Positions 15,171 through 27,536 of a stretch of 64,000 nucleotides of DNA are shown piece after piece. This DNA is from Globodera rostochiensis (Eukaryota > Nematoda > Chromadorea > Rhabditida > Heteroderidae): NCBI GenBank assembly GCA_018350325.1, contig JAEVLN010000020.1, positions 1 through 64,000 on the forward strand, read 5' to 3'. Under the pieces are notes generated by a model, which was not told the DNA's origin, searched no databases, and worked only from the letters and a program-made list of their open reading frames with translations. A program made the translations under genes and the position numbers. Within the stretch, counting starts at the first letter, position 1, and each line of letters opens with the position of its first letter.

Positions 15171-15246
15171 TAAAAATTATTTTTGTTTAATTTTGAAAAT
15201 TTTATTTTTAAGAAATAGTGTGCTAAAATGAGAGAGTCAAGACGGC
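15171..15246. repeat. Divergent satellite unit, copy 2
   Basis: Same diagnostic changes as the divergent unit at 9976. It is preceded by a unit carrying a one-base deletion (GAACATAACG at 15152). The four units before it match those before the copy at 17651 in type and order. Confidence 0.9.
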
Positions 15247-17650
15247 GAGAGTAATTTGAACATAAACGCACCCCATCTAGAATTTTTTTTTAATTTATTT
15301 TTGGAACATTTTATTTTTGAAGAAATAGTGCGAAAAAAGAGAGAGTCAGACGGCGAGAGTAATTTGAACATAAACGCACCCCATCTAAAATTTTTTTTAG
15401 TTTATTTTTTGGAACATTTTATTTTCGAAGAAATAGTGTTATAAAAAGAGAGAGTCAGACGGCGAGAGTAATTTGAACATCAACGCACGCCATCTAGAAT
15501 TTTTTTTTAGTTTATTTTTGGAACATTTTATTTTTGAAGAAATAGTGTTATAAAAAGAGAGAGTCAGACGGTGAGAGTAATTTGAACATAAACGCACCCC
15601 ATCTAGAATTTTTTTTTAGTTTATTTTTGGAACATTTTATTTTTGAAGAAATAGTGTTATAAAAAGAGAGAGTCAGACGGTGAGAGTAATTTGAACATAA
15701 ACGCACCCCATCTAGAATTTTTTTTTAGTTTATTTTTGGAACATTTTATTTTTGAAGAAATAGTGCGAAAAAAGAGAGAGTCAGACGGCGAGAGTAATTT
15801 GAACATCAACGCACCCCATCTAAAATTTTTTTAAGTTTATTTTTGGAACATTTTATTTTTGAAGAAATAGTGTTATAAAAAGAGAGAGTCAGACGGTGAG
15901 AGTAATTTGAACATAAACGCACCCCATCTAGAATTTTTTTTTAGTTTATTTTTGGAACATTTTATTTTTGAAGAAATAGTGCGAAAAAAGAGAGAGTCAG
16001 ACGGCGAGAGTAATTTGAACATAAACGCACCCCATCTAGAATTTTTTTTAAATTTATTTTTGGAACATTTTATTTTTGAAGAAATAGTGCGAAAAAAGAG
16101 AGAGTCAGACGGCGAGAGTAATTTGAACATAAACGCACCCCATCTAAAATTTTTTTTAGTTTATTTTTTGGAACATTTTATTTTCGAAGAAATAGTGTTA
16201 TAAAAAGAGAGAGTCAGACGGCGAGAGTAATTTGAACATCAACGCACGCCATCTAGAATTTTTTTTTAGTTTATTTTTGGAACATTTTATTTTTGAAGAA
16301 ATAGTGTTATAAAAAGAGAGAGTCAGACGGTGAGAGTAATTTGAACATAAACGCACCCCATCTAGAATTTTTTTTTAGTTTATTTTTGGAACATTTTATT
16401 TTTGAAGAAATAGTGCGAAAAAAGAGAGAGTCAGACGGCGAGAGTAATTTGAACATAAACGCACCCCATCTAAAATTTTTTTTAGTTTATTTTTTGGAAC
16501 ATTTTATTTTTGAAGAAATAGTGCGAAAAAAGATAGAGTCAGACGGCGAGAGTAATTTGAACACCAACGCCCCCCCCATCTAAAATTTTTTTTAGTTTAT
16601 TTTTGGAACATTTTATTTTCGAAGAAATAGTGTTATAAAAAGAGAGAGTCAGACGGCGAGAGTAATTTGAACATCAACGCACGCCATCTAGAATTTTTTT
16701 TTAGTTTATTTTTGGAACATTTTATTTTTGAAGAAATAGTGTTATAAAAAGAGAGAGTCAGACGGTGAGAGTAATTTGAACATAAACGCACCCCATCTAG
16801 AATTTTTTTTTAGTTTATTTTTGAAGAAATAGTGCGAAAAAAGAGAGAGTCAGACGGCGAGAGTAATTTGAACATAAACGCACCCCATCTAGAATTTTTT
16901 TTTAGTTTATTTTTGGAACATTTTATTTTTGAAGAAATAGTGCGAAAAAAGAGAGAGTCAGACGGCGAGAGTAATTTGAACATAAACGCACCCCATCTAA
17001 AATTTTTTTTAGTTTATTTTTTGGAACATTTTATTTTTGAAGAAATAGTGCGAAAAAAGATAGAGTCAGACGGCGAGAGTAATTTGAACACCAACGCCCC
17101 CCCCCCCCATCTAAAATTTTTTTTAGTTTATTTTTGGAACATTTTATTTTTGAAGAAATAGTGTTATAAAAAGAGAGAGTCAGACGGCGAGAGTAATTTG
17201 AACATAAACGCACCCCATCTAGAATTTTTTTTTAGTTTATTTTTGGAACATTTTATTTTTGAAGAAATAGTGTTATAAAAAGAGAGAGTCAGACGGTGAG
17301 AGTAATTTGAACATAAACGCACCCCATCTAAAATTTTTTTTAGTTTATTTTTGGAACATTTTATTTTTGAAGAAATAGTGTTATAAAAAGAGAGAGTCAG
17401 ACGGCGAGAGTAATTTGAACATCAACGCACCCCATCTAAAATTTTTTTAAGTTTATTTTTGGAACATTTTATTTTTGAAGAAATAGTGTTATAAAAAGAG
17501 AGAGTCAGACGGCGAGAGTAATTTGAACATCAACGCACGCCATCTAAAATTTTTTTTTAGTTTATTTTTGGAACATTTTATTTTTGAAGAAATAGTGTTA
17601 TAAAAAGAGAGAGTCAGACGGTGAGAGTAATTTGAACATAACGCATCCCA

Positions 17651-17727
17651 TCTAAAAATTATTTTTGTTTAATTTTGAAAATTTTATTTTTAAGAAATAG
17701 TGTGCTAAAATGAGAGAGTCAAGACGG
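17651..17727. repeat. Divergent satellite unit, copy 3
   Basis: Same divergent unit, 2480 bp (about 23 units) downstream of copy 2, with the same preceding units including the GAACATAACG deletion at 17634. Confidence 0.9.
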
Positions 17728-18271
17728 CGAGAGTAATTTGAACATAAACGCACCCCATCTAGAATTTTTTTTAGTTTATTTTTTGGAACATTTTATTTTT
17801 GAAGAAATAGTGTTATAAAAAGAGAGAGTCAGACGGCGAGAGTAATTTGAACATAAACGCACCCCATCTAGAATTTTTTTTTAGTTTATTTTTGGAACAT
17901 TTTATTTTTGAAGAAATAGTGTTATAAAAAGAGAGAGTCAGACGGTGAGAGTAATTTGAACATAAACGCACCCCATCTAAAATTTTTTTTAGTTTATTTT
18001 TGGAACATTTTATTTTTGAAGAAATAGTGTTATAAAAAGAGAGAGTCAGACGGCGAGAGTAATTTGAACATCAACGCACCCCATCTAGAATTTTTTTTTA
18101 GTTTATTTTTGGAACATTTTATTTTTGAAGAAATAGTGTTATAAAAAGAGAGAGTCAGACGGCGAGAGTAATTTGAACATAAACGCACCCCATCTAAAAT
18201 TTTTTTTAGTTTATTTTTTGGAACATTTTATTTTTGAAGAAATTGTGTTATAAAAAGAGAGAGTCAGTCGG

Positions 18272-19719
18272 TTTAAAGTTCAGTTTAAACAATTCAAAAG
18301 CAATTATAAGTTGTTAACATAACAAAGCGGCTATATGCAATTTACAAATAAAAATATTTAATACAAAGGTTAATTCAAGATAAAATTTAATTTTTTAACA
18401 AACAATTTCATAAAGTAATAAAATAGATAATTAAAAGCAGTTAATGCTTTTTAAGAATTTAAATTTATCAATTAAAAAAATATAAATAATAACTATGTTT
18501 AACCAAAAAAACTGAATAGCAAACGCAATAAATTTATATTCTAAACTCAAAAAAATAACTATGCTAACGTTATAAATTGATATTTTTTAAACGTTTAAGT
18601 TTTTTATTAAACACTATTTGCACTTTTTATTATATAAAAAACGGTAATATTATGGCATCCACTGGTATATATTCGTTGATTATTTTCGTTTATAAAAAGT
18701 GAACAATGAATGGTATTTTGAGATATTGATATACAAACAATAATTTTTTTTAAAACAATACCAATTTTGTTTTAAAACGGATCGTCCACATTTAATAAAA
18801 AACCTGAGGGCGAGATACTAATAGATTAAACTTTTACATTTAAACAGAAGATTATTCTTGCTCTCAGAGTGATTGATAAAATAAAATTCTATCAAATGAC
18901 CGAAATAACGAGAATTTTAATACTTCTCTGCCAATTGACGCATTGATCCATTTTAATAAAAACATTTTGTTGATATAATAAATTGAAAAGAGAAATTTTA
19001 AATTTTTTTCGACTTTTCTTTTGCAATTGAATAAGCAAAGTTTAATTATTTAAATTTTTATTTATTGCTTTTTAATCCTTGTATCTGATTATTAAATAAA
19101 AAAACTGTTGTTTTAAAATGCTTTTTCGCAAAAAAACGATATCCCAAAAGGCATAAAAATCTTATATTCGCCTCATATTAATATATTTTTTTTGACTTCA
19201 TGATTGTGTTAAAAGAGATTTAACCTTAGTAATCCACCAGAAAGCAACAAAGATTATCACAACAATGCAACGAAAAAAATTCATCGAAAATTATATAATT
19301 AAGTCTATTTCCTATTCTTGTTATCAATAGTTTATGACTTTCCAAAGTTGTTTCTTAATTTTAATTGGTATAATTTAATTGGGGCGATTTCAGTTCTCTT
19401 TTTCGTCAGTAGAATTTTTTGGTAAATCGACGTTAGTTATTTCATTTAAAACGGTCGATTATGAACAATTATAATTTTATTCTTTGAAAGTTTGTTTTAA
19501 TTATTTTATGCAACTTGTTATTATTTTTCTCGGTAATTTTCATTACAATGTGCAATCATTTTTCTATTCAATCTATTAATAACGATAGGCTCTTTAAGCA
19601 TAGCATCATAAAAGTTTATTAAATGACTTTGAATTATTCATTCATTATCTTTTATTTGGAACTTGAAACAAATATTGTCGTAAACGGATAAAGATGAATT
19701 GACCCCATACCCTTTTTTG
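18272..19719. other. AT-rich, no gene seen
   Basis: The satellite stops at GTCAGTCGGT and gives way to AT-rich sequence with no recognisable gene, RNA or repeat boundary up to the GC-rich retroelement leader. Confidence 0.5.
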
Positions 19720-20262
19720 GACCCTCCATATAATTTAAATAATTTCGTGTCGATATTTATTTCCACCCCTCCCCCTGTGCTATTCCCGTTATCGATTTAT
19801 GTTATCCCTTCCCACCGCCCACGCGTTGATATTTGACTTTGTTTTGTACCCGATTCACTTCTTCGGATTGTCGCTTTCCCCACCGACCCCACTTTGGAAT
19901 ATTTATTTGGTTGACAAAAGTGCTTAATTATATTACGACTCCCCCTACGGTTCGAAACGCCTGGCCCCGGCGCGAACAATAAGTTTTGCTGTGGACTAGC
20001 CTCAGCAAGGAAACGGGGGAAGTAAGTCGGTCGGAACTATACGGAATCAGCAGTGAGAGCTCGTCGGCCGAGACTCACGAACAGTTGCGAAGATAAGAAT
20101 AAGCCCGTCGGCCGGGATTTCTTCAGCAAACGACAGAAAAGCCCGTCGGTCGGGGAAAAAGTTTCTTCACTCCGAATTAGCGCTCGTATGCCGAGACTTA
20201 TTCTTCTTCTCATCATCGCAACCAACTTTCGCCGGGAAATTTGAGGGTTTCGAACAAAAAAA
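19720..20262 (+). mobile_element. 5' leader, possibly LTR, of a decayed retrotransposon
   Basis: The base composition rises sharply in GC compared with the surroundings and continues directly into the gag-like frame. A pyrimidine-rich part (CCACCCCTCCCCCTG near 19765) is followed by four spaced near-palindromic GC motifs at about 20058, 20101, 20140 and 20180 (CTCGTCGGCCGAG, CCCGTCGGCCGGG, CCCGTCGGTCGGGG, CTCGTATGCCGAG), spaced about 40 bp apart. The position suggests LTR, R/U5 and untranslated leader. I could not locate a primer-binding site or matching 3' LTR, so the boundaries are approximate. Confidence 0.5.
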
Positions 20263-21428
20263 ATGGTGTTAGTAGAACGGTCGCCACACCTGACGCGAAC
20301 ACAGGCAAACCGCGGCATCCAATTGGACCGCCACGGAAATATCATTGGAGGAGACCAAGGAAACCCTCAAAATGGGGATTCAATCCCTCCACAAATTTCC
20401 AATGAAAATCAGGAGGCTGTAATCAATAATGATGATAACGTTTCTGCATAATTGGACGAAGAGAACCTCAGGGAAAGGCTGCTGGACGCCAGAATGGGAG
20501 GGCATGATGGATAGCAACCAATGGAAATCGACGCCGGCAGAGCAAACAACGAGGGTAATATACGTCAAGAAATTCAGCAAAACTTGGGAAATGAAAACGC
20601 GGTATTTAATCCCAGCGTTATCATGCGGCACGAAAATAGATATGAAAATGACTATGACATTAGAGACAGTTGGATGCTTCCCGGACCAACCCCATACCAG
20701 CGATTTTATTCAACGCCCCATCAAAATCGGGGGCCCGCACCAAACCATCCAGAGAATCCGGAAGGAAATCTGCGGCATGTTATCCAACACAGCCGGTTAG
20801 TAGTTGCATCCCACCAAAGCGGGAACCAGGTTAACGGGCAACAGTGCCACGCACAGCCAAAAGCTCACAACCCCCTAAATGCGGGGCGAAGAGCGGCTCA
20901 AAATTTCATCCCTCCGCGGGGGTATAGGTGGGCAATAGTTGCCGAGGAAAACGCCGAGGCGAGACCCCAACACTATCAGAGATTCGGGACAAACCAAGAA
21001 TTACCGGTGCAACAGCAAGTGGCTCAGCAAAATGTCGTGACAAATCAGAATGTAGGAGTCGACCATATCACGGCTCAAGCAGTTCGGAGCCTTGACAATT
21101 TTTCGTACACCATGACCTTGAATACTCTCCCATCTCTGAAAGGCGAGTCAGGTTCGGACTCGGTTTGTACTTTCTTCAAACAGTTCGACGTCACGACGGA
21201 GGAATAGCCGGATGGAAAGCGGTTAAGCGCACTACGTTCAAAGTGTCACGGCAAAGCAGAACGAGCTTTCAATGCGGCGGTTTCCGGCAACAATTACCGC
21301 TACCCATCACAAGGGAAGCGATGATCCAACAGTTGGACGACACAGATTCGAAGCAAATGAATTCATTCGACGAACTAATGAACGGAATTCACCGGAAACA
21401 AAAAGTAAAATTTGAAATATTTCAATAG
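20263..21428 (+). pseudogene. gag: Broken gag gene of an LTR retrotransposon
   Basis: Gag proteins of LTR retrotransposons assemble the particle that packages element RNA. The frame starting at ATG 20263, with a good A-rich context, is GC-rich and reads coherently apart from in-frame stops. The first is after NNDDNVSA (20449-20451), a second follows LDEENLRERLLDARMGGHDG (about 20512), and a third follows FKQFDVTTEE (21205-21207). The residues around the last stop (LPSLKGESGSDSVCTFFKQF, then RLSALRSKCHGKAERAFNAA) look like the capsid N-terminal region of gypsy-like Gag. Another stop ends that frame after GNNYRYPSQGKR, and the homologous reading resumes in another frame as REAMIQQLDDTDSKQMNSF, so a frameshift has occurred. 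The N-terminal two thirds is Q/N/P-rich, as is common before the capsid. No zinc knuckle, protease or pol follows: sequence after 21428 is AT-rich, so the element is truncated. It need not belong to the same family as the integrase near 49 kb. Confidence 0.8.
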
Positions 21429-24400
21429 CAAATATTTTATAAAATTCCGGTCTACAAGCAAAAGAGTGATAGGCCATATGCTAAAATTGCAAAACCAATC
21501 AATAAAGTATTCTTTCAGATATTAAGAAAGCACACTAGAAATGCAATCGGTTGGAAAAGATTCATAATTTTATTAAATTAACGTTTTTTAGTGGTTTGGA
21601 GTCGGTTGAGAGTGGTATGAAAATTTTGTCTTTTTGTTGGAATTTGTTAAAGGTCATTGCGGTAGAACAAAAAAAATTTTACCTTTCGATCAATTTGAAT
21701 CTCCGATCGCATTCAATATATAATAAAAATGTTATTTTTTGTTATTCGCGTTTTACTTTTTTAAAGTATATTTAGTTCATTGGAATCATGAAAATAATTT
21801 GAATAAAAATTTTTCCTCCCTTTCCGTTAAAAAAACAATATAATAAAATTTAAAAAAAAACTAGAAAACATAGCAAATAATTATTAAATTCTTATTGAAT
21901 ATGTAATTTAAAGTGGAGCATGAAAACGGCTATGAAAATTTCACGCATCTTACATATTTTATTATATTCGTGTTTCAAAAAATGAAAGTTTCAATATTTT
22001 CTATTATCAACAGCGAAAATGCGATCAATAAAAAATTAAAATAGATGATTTGGAGCTAAAAAATATAGCAAACTAAATATATCAATTAACGATAGAATAA
22101 AAAGTAAAGGAAAAAAGGATAAAGTAAAATAATAAGGCAGTCGAGTTTTATAAGTTAAGCTAAGTGCGAGCTTTTGAGATATTTTAATAATTAAATGTTG
22201 CAGGATAAATAAACAGCTAAATGCAGAATTAATATATTTAAAATAAATATTTTTTTTAATTTGCCTAAAAATTAAAGTGTCGGCATCCTGCGGGATCCGG
22301 CTTGCAAAAACAAAATTTGTCATTATTTAGTATAATTATCTTACTATAAACTTTCAGTAAATAATTTGTATTTTAAAAAGATAAACGCAAAGTAATATAT
22401 TTAACAAAATAACAATTTATAATAGCACAATCGATAAAAGCTACCGCGACGAATAACAAATTCAACAAGAAGGTTTTTCACTTTGCTATCAAATTTTTGG
22501 ATAAAAGTAAAGCAAATAGATTAAAGGTAATAATACAAAATAAATTGCGAAAATAATTTGTTAAAGAAATTCAACAATTAATTACGAATTCTAATTGAAC
22601 CAAATGTTCAACCCTATAATTAAAAAGTTTAATTATTTATACTTATTTGACCAAGTTTAAGGAGTCAAGTGACAACACAATAAAAGCAAATAGCTCAGCA
22701 CTACAACAGTAACTTCACTGTGCCAGGCATTCACAAAGGCAACGACCATTATAAAATAATAAATAATTTTCAAAAAACAAAACCTAATTTATTTTTTGAT
22801 AAATTTAAAAAGAGTAATTTCAAAAGACGAAAAGCGATGTTACCAATTGTAAAGTAATTCAATATATTGAGTGGAAGCAATAAAGTTAATGTCTGCGGTG
22901 AAATTTATCAATATCCTTAATTTTTATCCAGATCAAAAACACATCAAGTTTAAAAAAATTTAATAAGTTATTTGAATTTTTTAAACGCGTCATTTTAGTT
23001 TTATCCTAATTTTTTGTTTTCCTCGAAATTTTTTATAGTTTTATCTTTGAACGATGAAACATTAATTGTGCATGACCTTTTTGTTTCTTTATCATTTAAA
23101 ATGTTTACTACTTATAAAAATTAAATTAACGGTTTTTGGATAAATGTATAACTTTTTGTTTTATGTTAGGTTACTTCAATTTATTGCTTAATAGATTACC
23201 TGGTAACATTCTAGCTATTTAAAGATTTGTTTTTCGTATTTGCCATTTATTTTTTCATTTTTGCATAGGGTTTTATTGTTTAATTAAAAATTTTATAGTG
23301 TCTAGTTATGTTTTTATTTAATATTATTTAGTTTTGTCACAATCGATTAAAATTTTTTTTGTTGTCATTGCCTATTTTTAAATGCTAAAACAAGTTATTC
23401 TTTACGAGTTGTAAGTCTTACAAAGTTGATATATGCTCAATTAATAGTGTACAAGTTTAAAAAGGAATATGAAATATTAATATTTTGTATCAAGTGTTTT
23501 TTTTATTTATTTGGATTATTTTACTATGACGACGACTTTAGCACTAGTGCGCGTTTTGACGATCTGGTTTATAGTCAAATCATCGCCGATTCAATAATTG
23601 ATATCACCAGATTTTTTATTGTTTGCCAATATCGATTGGGTTAAAGCAGCTTAATAAAGCATAAACTGATGTTGCCGTATCTAAAAGGATCATAGATGTT
23701 TGCTCAGTCACAAAGTTGTGGCATTATTTATGTATAAGTTACAAATTTTTTTAAATTTGTTAAATATTATAATTTTAACAGGTTTTTATTTAGTCAATAA
23801 ATTGATATTTCCAATTTTATTTATTTGCCTATACCTCAATGATTTTTTTCACGATCTGCTTAGAATTTACATAATAAAAGGAGAAAAGGTTAGTTATTCT
23901 AGGCCAAAAATATTTAATTTTATAGAAACAATAAATTAAATAATTTTTAATATTTAATAAAATTTTAACATAACTTTTTCTTCTCCATTATTTCATACAC
24001 CTTCGCCAACTCAGCCCAACAAACTTACCAAGCGGCTACATTTTTTTATGGAAATTAAATATGCTTTAAATCGATTTAATTTGTCAATAATTTATTTTTA
24101 AAACAAAGATATTAAAAGAATTAATATAAAATTAATTTTGGGGTAAACTTACTTTTATTTACTCCATTAGAAACCTTACTGCCATTAATTTATTTTTTTA
24201 AATAAAAGTAGTAAGGTTATGAGAAATTTTAAAAAAACCAACCTTTATACAAAAAAAAATTAGGGAAAAACCCTTTCTTTCAAAAAGATTAAGAAATTCA
24301 CCACGACAGGACAAAACAAATTTATAATTGCAGATAAAAATATTATTTAAAATTTACAAATAATTGTATTTTTAAAAAATGTTGAAAAGTTTGGCTCAGC

Positions 24401-26307
24401 TCGTGCTAGTAATGAATTCATTACCTAATAACATTTATAAGAGTTTCAAACGACAAAAGTAGACAATAAAAAGAAATTAATAGGCCCGTGCAAGAACAGC
24501 AGCAATAAAATTCAAATTTTAAAAATTATAAAATTTGGTATTTTGTGTGATAAAGTTTAAAATAAAAAAATTAATTTTCATAAATTTAATTATAAATCTA
24601 ACATTTAAAATGCAATACCTAAATAGATAAAACGATCAAAAATATTTTTTATTAAAAAGGATATGCCGTGGTATTAACAAATAAGCAATTTTATCAACTG
24701 ATAATAAAGGAGATGAGGAAAGAATTTAAAGAAACTAATTCAAAAAAATATTAACGATTGTATAAGGCTAATTTGAAGCGGTTGTAAAATTAGCAATAAA
24801 GCGAAAATAGGCACAAACGAATTACATTAATAACAAAAATAAATAATAAAACAAACTAATTAATAAAAAAATATTATTTATTCAAAGGACAAGAAGAAGA
24901 GTTTTAAAATTACAAATTTAAATGCTTATGTAAATAAATATATTTAAATTGTTATTGATCGTATAATAGAAAACTAACTAAAATCAACTGACCGTAAGGT
25001 AAAATAAAAATAAATAAATAAAATATATTAAAAAGCAATTAATGTGTATAATAAACATAATATTTATATTAAATAAATATATTGCTATTGCGTTTCAAGC
25101 CAACTTACAATTAAATTTGACCAAATGAATATTAATATTTGAATTAACAACAGCACGAGAACCCATGAATGATAATTCCGCCCTCTGTTATAGTTGGTTG
25201 CATAAATATTTAAAATATAGAACTAAATGCATAAGCATATAAAATTTAATTATCATTTTTAATAAAATACATTACATGTAAAATTAAAACATTAAATGAG
25301 CTTATAAAAACTACCGAAAATTTTCCTAAACAAAGCGTTTTTAATTATTCTTATTAATTATGCAGTAAAACAAAAATAAATAATATAAAACAGCTAATTT
25401 AATATAATCAAATAAAATAAAGATTCACATATTATGGTAATGATTTTGCGGACGTTTCCTAAAATATAAAATAAATCCTAAGTGTTTTTCTTTTGGTAAT
25501 TGACTGGACGATTCAAGAAACAAAAACAGATGTTCTAAGGACTTGCCACAAAAGTTCATGTTCATATGTCTGAAGCCATTGATTTATTAAAACTAAATTA
25601 AATTAATATAAATTTAAAATTACCCATCATTAAACTGCATAAAGTATAATAAGTAGGCAATGTTCAATCCCCAGGCGTGGGTTAATTGGTGTAAGTTGTT
25701 TAAATTCAGGGTCGCAAAACAGGAAAGTACCTGAAAAATGATTAAATTAAATTAAAAATTTTTATTTTTTAAAGTTGTAATACAAGTCAGAAACAAAAAG
25801 CCTCTTGGAGACTTGAAGAGCAGCAAAAAAATTCTTAAAATTTAATTAAATACCTTTCATAAAAATGAACATGATGCCAAGCAGACAAATTTATAATAAT
25901 TGTTTTTTCAAAATGTTATAATTTAATCAATTTGAAAAACTAAAAAATAAAATTATTTTAAAAAAATAAACCTAAATGATTTTTTCTAACCAAAGAAACG
26001 CTTTCGAAAAATAAGCAATACGTTTTAAATAATCTCATTCCAACACAAAGTTATAAAACAAAATGATGTTAAAGTCTAAAAAACAAAATTTAAAATTACT
26101 TATAAGTGATGCCATCATTTGTCCGGTAACAACGCGGAGTAGGTTTTAAAATGGAGCACAATTTGTTGGTGGACTCAAATACCCAAGCAAAATCAATTAA
26201 AAAAATAGTATTAAAACTTAAACCAAAAAAGGAATAAAATTCATTGAATTAAAATAATCAATTTCTGACGAATTAAATAACTAATCTGGATACGAGATAC
26301 TTAAAAC
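21429..26307. other. AT-rich, no gene seen
   Basis: Nearly 5 kb of AT-rich DNA. Open frames (for example 22036-22323 minus, 23426-23644 plus and 23700-23939 plus) are rich in F, I, K, L, N and Y, lack motifs, and are what this base composition gives by chance. Confidence 0.5.
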
Positions 26308-26452
26308 TAGGGTTGCCGCCGGGGGGGGGGGGGACGTGGACGGAGAAAACCGGGGATCCACGGCCATTCTCATCCCCGTCCCCGTTCCCCGGTTTGCCAT
26401 CCCCGAAAACGGGGATCCCCGGTGCGGGGACGGGGATGAAAATGCACCCCTA
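26308..26452. mobile_element. GC-rich word island, hAT-like ends, no target duplication
   Basis: It opens TAGGGTTGCCGCC, almost the same as the start of the well-bounded element at 58973, and closes GCACCCCTA, giving imperfect YAGGG/CCCTR ends. The interior is built from permutations of CGGGGATCC and CCCCGTCCCCG in both orientations, including a 13-G run at 26321. The flanking 8-mers (CTTAAAAC and AAGATGGC) do not match, so the ends may be eroded or only one is right. Confidence 0.5.
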
Positions 26453-26647
26453 AAGATGGCCATCACATTGAGAAATTTTAAAGACTATTTGATTTATTGT
26501 TTGAATTTTGTTTGAGACATGCTTTTTGATGAAAGATTTCAATCCTTTTTAAATGGCGTTTGTCTTCCGATTCGGTCGAGTCGTAGAAAAAGATAGAGAT
26601 GGTGACGGAACCAAAAAACTGATTTAACTAAATTCCAAATAATGAAT

Positions 26648-26813
26648 GACTAAAAAGAGAGAGTCAGACGGTTAGAGTAATTTGGTCATCAACGCACCCC
26701 ATCTAATAATTTTTTAGTTACTTTTTTGAACATTTTATTTTTTGAAGAAATAGTGTGCTAAAAAGAGAATCAGATGGTTAGAGTAATTTGCTCATCAACG
26801 CACCCCATCTAAT
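26648..26813 (+). repeat. Two stray, diverged satellite units
   Basis: Two consecutive units of the 8.7-18.3 kb satellite lie here, 8.4 kb beyond the array end. Landmarks AGAGAGAGTCAGACGG and CATCAACGCACCCCATCTAA are present, with GGTTAGAG in place of GGCGAGAG. The junction reads TAGTGTGCTAAAAAGAG, matching the rare divergent unit of the main array rather than the common units. The second unit abuts the 266-bp duplicated segment. Confidence 0.9.
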
Positions 26814-27079
26814 AACCATTAACACAGTCGGTGAACCGAACCAACACCCAAAGTTCAACTGACCCCACCACTCAAAACTATACCAACACCAAACTGCTTG
26901 ATTCCTCAAAAATTCCATTCTTAGGGGTAAAAATCCGAAATTTTGCTCAACTTCCGAAATCCGAAACACGAAATCCGAAATCCGAAACGGCCAAACCCCG
27001 AAATTTCCGAAATTCCGAAACCCGAAATCCGAAATTTTGCCCATTTTTGTTTTAAATAATTATGTCGAACTATTAGGAT
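26814..27079 (+). repeat. 266-bp duplicated segment, copy 1
   Basis: Identical to 28838-29103 apart from one base (T at 26832, G at 28856), with no indels. The left half is a non-repetitive CA-rich stretch. The right half starts TTAGGGGTAAAAATCCGAAA and is a word array of CCGAAATCCGAAA motifs, similar in style to the hAT-like islands but lacking a matching 3' end. Confidence 0.95.
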
Positions 27080-27536
27080 AATGACTTTTAATATTTGTCC
27101 TTTAACAGACATTTAAAAAAACTATCAATAATCTAGATTCGAAACGGAAAAAAACGTGCTAATGAAGTTCACAAAATGAGATACATAAATTTTAATGAAT
27201 AAAAAAAATTGAGGCAATGTTTAATGAAATATCCTAATTTAATCTCCGCAAAAATATTAATACATCTTGGAATTGAATTTTAATAATAATTTTATAAAAA
27301 TAGAAAATTTCGATTATAGTAAAATCTTAATGGTGCACATAATGTGCATGATCCCTTTAAATTAATATTTGATTTGTAATAAGATAAAATTTTATTATTT
27401 AATTATTTAAACTATCATAAATTTACGTGTTATTTTCGGTAATAATACTTATACTTTTAAATTTTATTTTACTTTAAATTTATTGATGGAGCTAAGAAAT
27501 GTTTTTAATTTTAAAATATATTATTTTAAATATTAT
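27080..27536. other. AT-rich, no gene seen
   Basis: AT-rich spacer between the first 266-bp copy and dispersed repeat R2, with no supported feature. Confidence 0.5.

Larger units (their letters stand above)
8707..18271. repeat. Tandem satellite array, ~107-108 bp unit, ~89 copies
   Basis: A head-to-tail array of one unit. Recognisable landmarks in order are AGAGAGAGTCAGACGG, GAGAGTAATTTGAACAT, CGCACCCCATCTA, a T-rich block, GGAACATTTTATTTTTGAAG and AAATAGTG. Adjacent landmarks measured at 9066 and 9173 give a 107-bp period; most other units are 107-109 bp. Dividing the array length by the period gives about 89 units. Units differ at a few diagnostic sites: GTGCGAAAAAAG versus GTGTTATAAAAAG, GGCGAG versus GGTGAG, ACATAAACG versus ACATCAACG, and CACCCC versus CACGCC. 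There are no unique spacers, so it is not a CRISPR. Both strands carry apparent open frames in units of about 36 codons, but the TTATAA variant breaks them and they look incidental. The array starts and ends abruptly in unrelated AT-rich DNA. A heterochromatic or centromeric satellite is possible but unproven. Confidence 0.97.

Noticed and set aside
8707..18271. Long open frames on both strands of the satellite, with 36-residue repeats
   Set aside because: They arise because the unit length is near a multiple of three. They are broken by the common TTATAA variant and by length changes, and occur on both strands, so a repeat protein is not supported.
8707..18271. CRISPR-like array
   Set aside because: The repeated unit is continuous with no unique spacers, the DNA is eukaryotic in character and there are no associated genes.
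19720..21428. Joining the gag remnant and the 48.5-kb integrase as one element
   Set aside because: They are on opposite strands 27 kb apart, and the leader and LTR sequences show no clear similarity.
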